A stretch of DNA of 64,000 bases, taken from the NCBI RefSeq assembly GCF_001584145.1, contig NZ_CP013232.1, positions 3,968,001 through 4,032,000 on the forward strand, written 5' to 3'. The notes beneath the pieces are model-generated. The model saw only the letters and a list, made by a program, of their open reading frames with translations. It searched no databases and was not told the DNA's origin. The number at the start of each line of letters is the position of its first letter. The stretch's first letter is position 1. The translations under genes and the position numbers were made by a program. This DNA is from Collimonas fungivorans. Lineage in GTDB: Bacteria; Pseudomonadota; Gammaproteobacteria; Burkholderiales; Burkholderiaceae_D. Below, piece by piece: positions 60,139 through 64,000 of the stretch.

Positions 60139-62742
60139 TTATTTACCCCGGCTGACCGGGGTATTTTTTTGCCCGGCTGCTTTGTCCGCCGCAGGCCTGG
60201 CCTGGCCCACCAGTTGCAATAGCCGCTGCAGCGTCGCCTCATCCATCGCGGCCGGCAAGTCGCAGATATGCAACAGCTGCTGCTCGATATTCCTCGCCGC
60301 CCCGCCCGCCTTCAGCGATGCCTGCAACACCTCGACCTGCAATTGCAGGCGTTCGCGCGACAGCGCCGGCGGGCTGTCGATGCCGGCCAGGATTTCAGCG
60401 CGCAGCAACTCTTGCTGCAATAGCGGGCGCTGGCTTTCCAGCGTGGCGGCATAGCCGCTGCCGTTCTGCAAGGCACGCTCGAAACGCGCCGCAACGACTT
60501 TTTCAAATGCCGGCGCCAGGCGCGGCAGAAGCTGCCAGCGATTGCGCCAGTCGGCTTCGGTCGGGATCTCGGCTGCGGTTATGACGGCTTCAATCTGCTG
60601 GCACAAGACCAGCTTGTCGCGCAAGGCATCCGCTTGCGCCAGCGCTGCCTGACGCCGTCCCTGCTCCAGCCGCTCTTGCAGAGCGCCGAGCGCGGCCTGG
60701 AAACGTGCTTCAACCTGGGCCTGGACCGCACGCGGCACCTGCCCGCCGTGCGCCCATTCCTGCTGCGCCTGTTGCAAGATTTTCGGCAACTCGGCCTCAG
60801 GCTGAGTCAGCGCGGCTTCCAGCGCGGCACATTGTTCTTCGCGCAAACGCAGGTTGTCGCGCCGCTCGGCATCGGCGCTGGATGCGGCTTCCTTGCGCTG
60901 GGCAAAGATGGTGTCGCAAGCGCTGCGGAAACGCAGCCACAGTTCCTGCTCGTCCTGGCGCGGCAAAGGCAATGCCTTGGCCTGCTCTTGCCAGCGCTGT
61001 TGCAATTCCTTCACACGGTCGGCGATGCCGTGCTGGCGCTGGTTGGCCTGCAGTTGCGCCGCTTCGGCAATCAGTTGTTCACGCCTGGCGATTTCACCGG
61101 CCTGCTGCTGCGCCAGCGGCGCCAGCAAGGTCTGGATGGCGCTGGCGAAACTGCCGTCGAGTGTCTTTTTTTCGCTACGGTTGATCGGACCCAGGTTCTT
61201 CCAGGCCTGCTGCTTCTGCTGGCAAAACTGGGCGATGGTTTTCCAGTCCTGCGCGGTATTGGCTAACTGCTCAGTCGTCAACGCCGCCTGCGCGTACTGC
61301 TGCACTTCATCGATCAAAGCCCGCGCGTTGCCTTGGTTGATTTGCCGTTGCTCGGCCTGTTGCTGGAAATGCGCCGCCACTGGCGCATAGGCGCTGGTGC
61401 AAGCGCTGTCGAAACCTTCCCACAGGGCTTTCGGCGCCGGCCCCGAACTGACATCCAGGGATTTCCAGCGCGCCCGCAGGCTGCCGATCTTTTTTGCCAG
61501 TTCGGCCGGCGCCAGCGCTTGCTGCGGCAACTCTTGCGCCGCCTTGGTCAATTCTTCACGCGAGACATTGCCGCCCCAGCGCGCCCAGCCTTGCAGCCGG
61601 GTCAGTTCGGCGCGCGCCTGGACCAGGCGGCTGTTCTGCATTGCGCTCGGCTTATGCTGTTTGAAATCGATGGCCCGCAGCGTTTTATCGAAGTCCATCG
61701 CCACTTGCAGCGCGCCGTCTTCCAGCGCTTTTTCCAGGCCGTCCAGGGCTTCGTCGATGTGCGGCCGCTCGCCTGCTTCTGCCACGGCAACCGACACCCG
61801 GATCTTCTGCGGTTTGCTTGGCGCGACTACCGCATGCTGCTTCAGCAGCGCCTGATAGCGCTGTTCCAGGCTGTCATCGAGCAAGGCCGGCGGCAATTTT
61901 GGCAAGGCCGACCAGCCGGCTTTCAGCGTATCCGAAGTCAGTGTCTCGCCGGACGTTTCCCAGCTTGCCAGCAAATCGCTGCGGACCTGCAAAGCGGATT
62001 GGTGCTGCTGCAAATCCGACAGCAGCTTGCGCAGCGCTTGTGCTTCCTGCGCAAACTCGGCTTCCAGGTGGCGCGGCAAGGTCTGCGCCTCGGCGTGGCT
62101 GGTGCAAGCCGCCATTTGCGATTCCAGCGCATCCAGTTGCTGCTGGCTTTCTTGCTCGGCCACCGTCGCCGTCTTGATCTGCTGATGCAATGCGCGCACG
62201 CCGGCCAGCGCGCCGATGGCGCTGCGCTGCAGGTCGGCCTGCGTTGCCAGGCGATCGGCAAGCATGGCGCGCAGCTGCGAAAACTGCTGCTGCAATTCAG
62301 CCGGCACATCCTTGGCGTCCCAGCCCCGGTCCAGTTCCGCCACCTGGTTCGGCATCAGCTGCTGTTCTTGCTGCAAACGCCGGGCTTGCGCCACGGATGC
62401 GGCTGCCCTGCCGGCGATCAGCTGTTGCTGGCGTGCGCCGTCCAACCGCCCCTGCATAAGTTTGGCGACGCGCCGGTCGGTGTTGCGGCATGCTTGCAGC
62501 ACCTGTTCCAAACCCGCTTGCGACTGCACCAGTTGCGCCGCACACAGGCGGGCATCGGCAAAACCCGACTGCAAAATGAATGCCACTGCGGCGGCTTCAT
62601 CGGCCAGGCCTTGCGCTTGCTGCAGCTCCTGCTGCCGGGCCTGGTCGGATACCTGCCGGGCTTCGGCGCGTAGCGCGGCCTGGGGAGCAATAACGGGTTG
62701 CGGCGCATTGCGCTCTGCGCGCTTGAAAAGGAATCCGAACAT
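60139..62742 (-). CDS. DUF349-domain coiled-coil protein
   Basis: Start at MFGFLFKRAERNAP; the upstream 16 residues are not conserved. The 867-residue protein is highly helical and rich in Gln, Ala and Leu. It has several DUF349 repeats, each with the W-K-x-L/I-G or W-F/R-x3-D/C core (ARWKSLDVSSGPAPKALWEGFDSAC; AWKNLGPINRSEKKTLDGSF; LWLRFRSACDTIFAQRK). DUF349 proteins are of uncertain role, with links to RNA binding and envelope or stress phenotypes in some bacteria. Its last codons overlap the phasin terminator on the other strand. Confidence 0.88.
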   Translation of the reverse strand: MFGFLFKRAERNAPQPVIAPQAALRAEARQVSDQARQQELQQAQGLADEAAAVAFILQSGFADARLCAAQLVQSQAGLEQVLQACRNTDRRVAKLMQGRLDGARQQQLIAGRAAASVAQARRLQQEQQLMPNQVAELDRGWDAKDVPAELQQQFSQLRAMLADRLATQADLQRSAIGALAGVRALHQQIKTATVAEQESQQQLDALESQMAACTSHAEAQTLPRHLEAEFAQEAQALRKLLSDLQQHQSALQVRSDLLASWETSGETLTSDTLKAGWSALPKLPPALLDDSLEQRYQALLKQHAVVAPSKPQKIRVSVAVAEAGERPHIDEALDGLEKALEDGALQVAMDFDKTLRAIDFKQHKPSAMQNSRLVQARAELTRLQGWARWGGNVSREELTKAAQELPQQALAPAELAKKIGSLRARWKSLDVSSGPAPKALWEGFDSACTSAYAPVAAHFQQQAEQRQINQGNARALIDEVQQYAQAALTTEQLANTAQDWKTIAQFCQQKQQAWKNLGPINRSEKKTLDGSFASAIQTLLAPLAQQQAGEIARREQLIAEAAQLQANQRQHGIADRVKELQQRWQEQAKALPLPRQDEQELWLRFRSACDTIFAQRKEAASSADAERRDNLRLREEQCAALEAALTQPEAELPKILQQAQQEWAHGGQVPRAVQAQVEARFQAALGALQERLEQGRRQAALAQADALRDKLVLCQQIEAVITAAEIPTEADWRNRWQLLPRLAPAFEKVVAARFERALQNGSGYAATLESQRPLLQQELLRAEILAGIDSPPALSRERLQLQVEVLQASLKAGGAARNIEQQLLHICDLPAAMDEATLQRLLQLVGQARPAADKAAGQKNTPVSRGK
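60144..60170 (+). terminator. Phasin terminator located in the 3' end of the convergent gene
   Basis: Perfect 8-bp arms TACCCCGG/CCGGGGTA with loop CTGA and seven T. It encodes the last residues of the DUF349 protein on the opposite strand. Confidence 0.9.
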
Positions 62743-62842
62743 GTGACGCCAATCAGATAGAAGCGGATGGTCGCCGACAGCCGGCGGCAAACGCTTTGGT
62801 TAAGGGGTAAGAAATAAACAGGAAGCGAACCGGGAACGACAG

Positions 62843-63007
62843 CTAGTGTAGTGTTTCACACATAACGGCGCTTAAGAAATGGTAGATTTTCGTGTCAGGC
62901 TAGGCGTCAACCGGAGCGATAGTGGGCTATCGCGAGGATTGGCAACGACGCATGGCGCGAAAAGATGCCGTTTATTAAGTGTCATTATGTGTGAAACACT
63001 ACACTAG
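62843..63007. mobile_element. MITE-like element with 19-bp terminal inverted repeats and CTAG flanks
   Basis: TGTAGTGTTTCACACATAA and its exact complement bound a ~157-bp non-coding element (62847-63003), flanked on both sides by CTAG. Inner parts also pair imperfectly and the centre forms GCGATAG-TGGG-CTATCGC, so the whole can fold as one long hairpin. CTAG (TA duplicated) targets are typical of IS630/Tc1-mariner relatives. The right CTAG supplies the stop codon of the CinA-type gene. Confidence 0.75.
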
Positions 63008-63804
63008 GCCGGCCGGTACTCTGCCTTTAACTGGTCGAGGCCGGACAACATCTTATTGAACGCTGCCGCGCTCTGCACCGGCTCGCCTTTTACGCCGAGG
63101 TCGATATGACGCCTGGTGTCGCCATCGCCGACATGCGGCAAGCTGAATACTTTCACCAGCGGAAACTCCGCCTCGATGGCTTCCATCAGCGGCGTCAGCG
63201 TCGACTCCATGGCTTCGAACACCAGCACCGACTGTTCCAGTTGCGGATTCTGGTGGAAACGGTCGGCGTAATAGGTGTCCAGCACCCATTCGAACATGGG
63301 CCAGGCCATCACCGGGAAACCCGGCGCAAAATAGTGGGCGCCGGCGCCCTTGTGCGGTACCGAAAAACCGGGAATCTTGTTGAACGGGTTGGGGATGATG
63401 GCGGCGCCCTGGGGAAACTCGCCCATCTTCAGCCGGTGCAAGTTGTCGGGCGTATCGTAATCCAGCTCCAGTCCGGCGTCGCGTGCGGTGTCGGCGATCC
63501 GTTCGCGGATCTTCTCGCGCGCTTCGGGATGCAGCACCAGCGGTACGCCCAGCGCTGCAGCAGCGCACTGGCGGGTATGGTCATCCGGCGTGGCGCCGAT
63601 GCCGCCGGTGCAGAACACGATGTCTTCGCTGTCGAAAGTGCGTTTCAGGGTGGCCGTGATGCGGGCCGGATCGTCGCCTATGTATTCGGCCCAGTCCAGG
63701 GCGAGGCCCCGGGCAGTGAGCATTTCCAGAATTTTCGGAAAGTGTTTGTCGACTCGCCTGCCTGACAGGATTTCGTCGCCGATGATGATAAGTCCGATTG
63801 CCAT
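63004..63804 (-). CDS. CinA-N-type molybdopterin-binding-domain protein
   Basis: The protein has 266 residues. MAIGLIIIGDEILSGRRVDKHF, DWAEYIGDDPARITATLKRTF, VFCTGGIGATPDDHTRQCAAAALGVPL and MFEWVLDTYY belong to the CinA N-terminal (MoCF/Mog-like) family. The C-terminal amidase domain of full CinA is absent, as in the stand-alone short form. Family roles include pyrophosphatase activity on nucleotide derivatives; the exact one here is unknown. The TAG stop lies in the CTAG bordering the MITE-like element. Confidence 0.9.
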   Translation of the reverse strand: MAIGLIIIGDEILSGRRVDKHFPKILEMLTARGLALDWAEYIGDDPARITATLKRTFDSEDIVFCTGGIGATPDDHTRQCAAAALGVPLVLHPEAREKIRERIADTARDAGLELDYDTPDNLHRLKMGEFPQGAAIIPNPFNKIPGFSVPHKGAGAHYFAPGFPVMAWPMFEWVLDTYYADRFHQNPQLEQSVLVFEAMESTLTPLMEAIEAEFPLVKVFSLPHVGDGDTRRHIDLGVKGEPVQSAAAFNKMLSGLDQLKAEYRPA

Positions 63805-63922
63805 GGGGATCGCCGTTTAACTGAGGATGGATGGAAATATTTGGCAGAAAGATAATGAACAACACTACACCGTGAGCGTTCCATGCAGATCTTAACTCCG
63901 AATCTTTACCGGCACATGAACC

Positions 63923-64000
63923 CTACAACTGCGGCGTATCGGACAACTGGTGGATCACCTGGCCGTCCTCGCGCCCAGCCATGATGATAGCAGCCTGGCC
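63923..64000 (-). CDS. C-terminal end of an unidentified protein (5' part outside window)
   Basis: The last 25 codons of a minus-strand gene read GQAAIIMAGREDGQVIHQL... and end in TAG at 63923-63925. The frame is open to the right edge. Too short to assign a family. Confidence 0.6.
   Translation of the reverse strand, partial: GQAAIIMAGREDGQVIHQLSDTPQL

Overview
The window looks like chromosome of a GC-rich betaproteobacterium in the Burkholderiales. Gene order and protein style best fit Oxalobacteraceae, and a chitin-eating Collimonas-like organism is the most natural guess. Supporting signs are the chitinolytic locus, an initiator-tRNA tandem, the aat/bpt/pyrD group, a PHA phasin and the ssu/cys sulfur genes. 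This is inference from family recognition, not a database result. There is no phage, plasmid backbone, CRISPR array or intact insertion sequence.

Layout. (1) 1-16.2 kb is a chitin/GlcNAc locus, almost all on the minus strand. It holds two GH18 chitinases, a frameshifted GH16 enzyme, an AmpG-like permease, a long NagZ-type GH3 hexosaminidase, NagB-II, NagA, a GntR regulator, a BadF-type GlcNAc kinase, a TonB/ExbB/ExbD/ExbD energiser and a large TonB-dependent receptor. Two near-identical promoter elements, upstream of the kinase and of the receptor, suggest one regulator for uptake and catabolism. (2) 16.2-23.8 kb is accessory: a dehalogenase-fold hydrolase, an HxlR regulator, a carotenoid oxygenase with a palindrome in its promoter spacer, a SnoaL-like protein, a LysE exporter, an unrecognised secreted protein, two identical tRNA-fMet genes and the decayed 3' end of a third. 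(3) 23.9-27.5 kb is housekeeping: Nudix, aat, bpt, pyrD. (4) 27.8-31.7 kb is cysTWA-cysB for sulfate uptake. (5) 32.1-35.8 kb joins two tiny exported proteins sharing a VGKR/IGKR motif, a LytS-like kinase, a GIN-domain protein and a LytTR regulator. This is the best candidate here for an undescribed sensory system. (6) 35.8-41.1 kb holds a FadR-type regulator, a DctA-like carrier, an M20 amidohydrolase and a HAL-family ammonia-lyase around a shared palindrome. (7) 41.1-49.9 kb is a long sulfonate/sulfate operon (sbp, ssuE, two ssuA, ssuD, ssuC, ssuB) ending in two molbindins, a degenerate EAL protein and a small hydrolase. (8) 50.1-64.0 kb is mixed: DM13 protein, frameshifted MFS transporter with DeoR regulator, DgkA, IclR regulator, PBP7, methyltransferase/XRE pair, EamA exporter, deacetylase-fold protein, phasin, DUF349 protein, a MITE-like element and a CinA-type protein.

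How the parts work together. Secreted chitinases would release oligomers, the TonB receptor would import them across the outer membrane, the permease would take them into the cytoplasm, and NagZ, kinase, NagA and NagB-II would convert them to fructose-6-phosphate. The cysT and sbp promoter regions share a TTATGCAAA-N7-TATGTA element, suggesting that CysB ties the two sulfur loci together. Two genes (GH16 and the MFS transporter) each appear to lack one base, so either real gene decay or sequence error should be considered.
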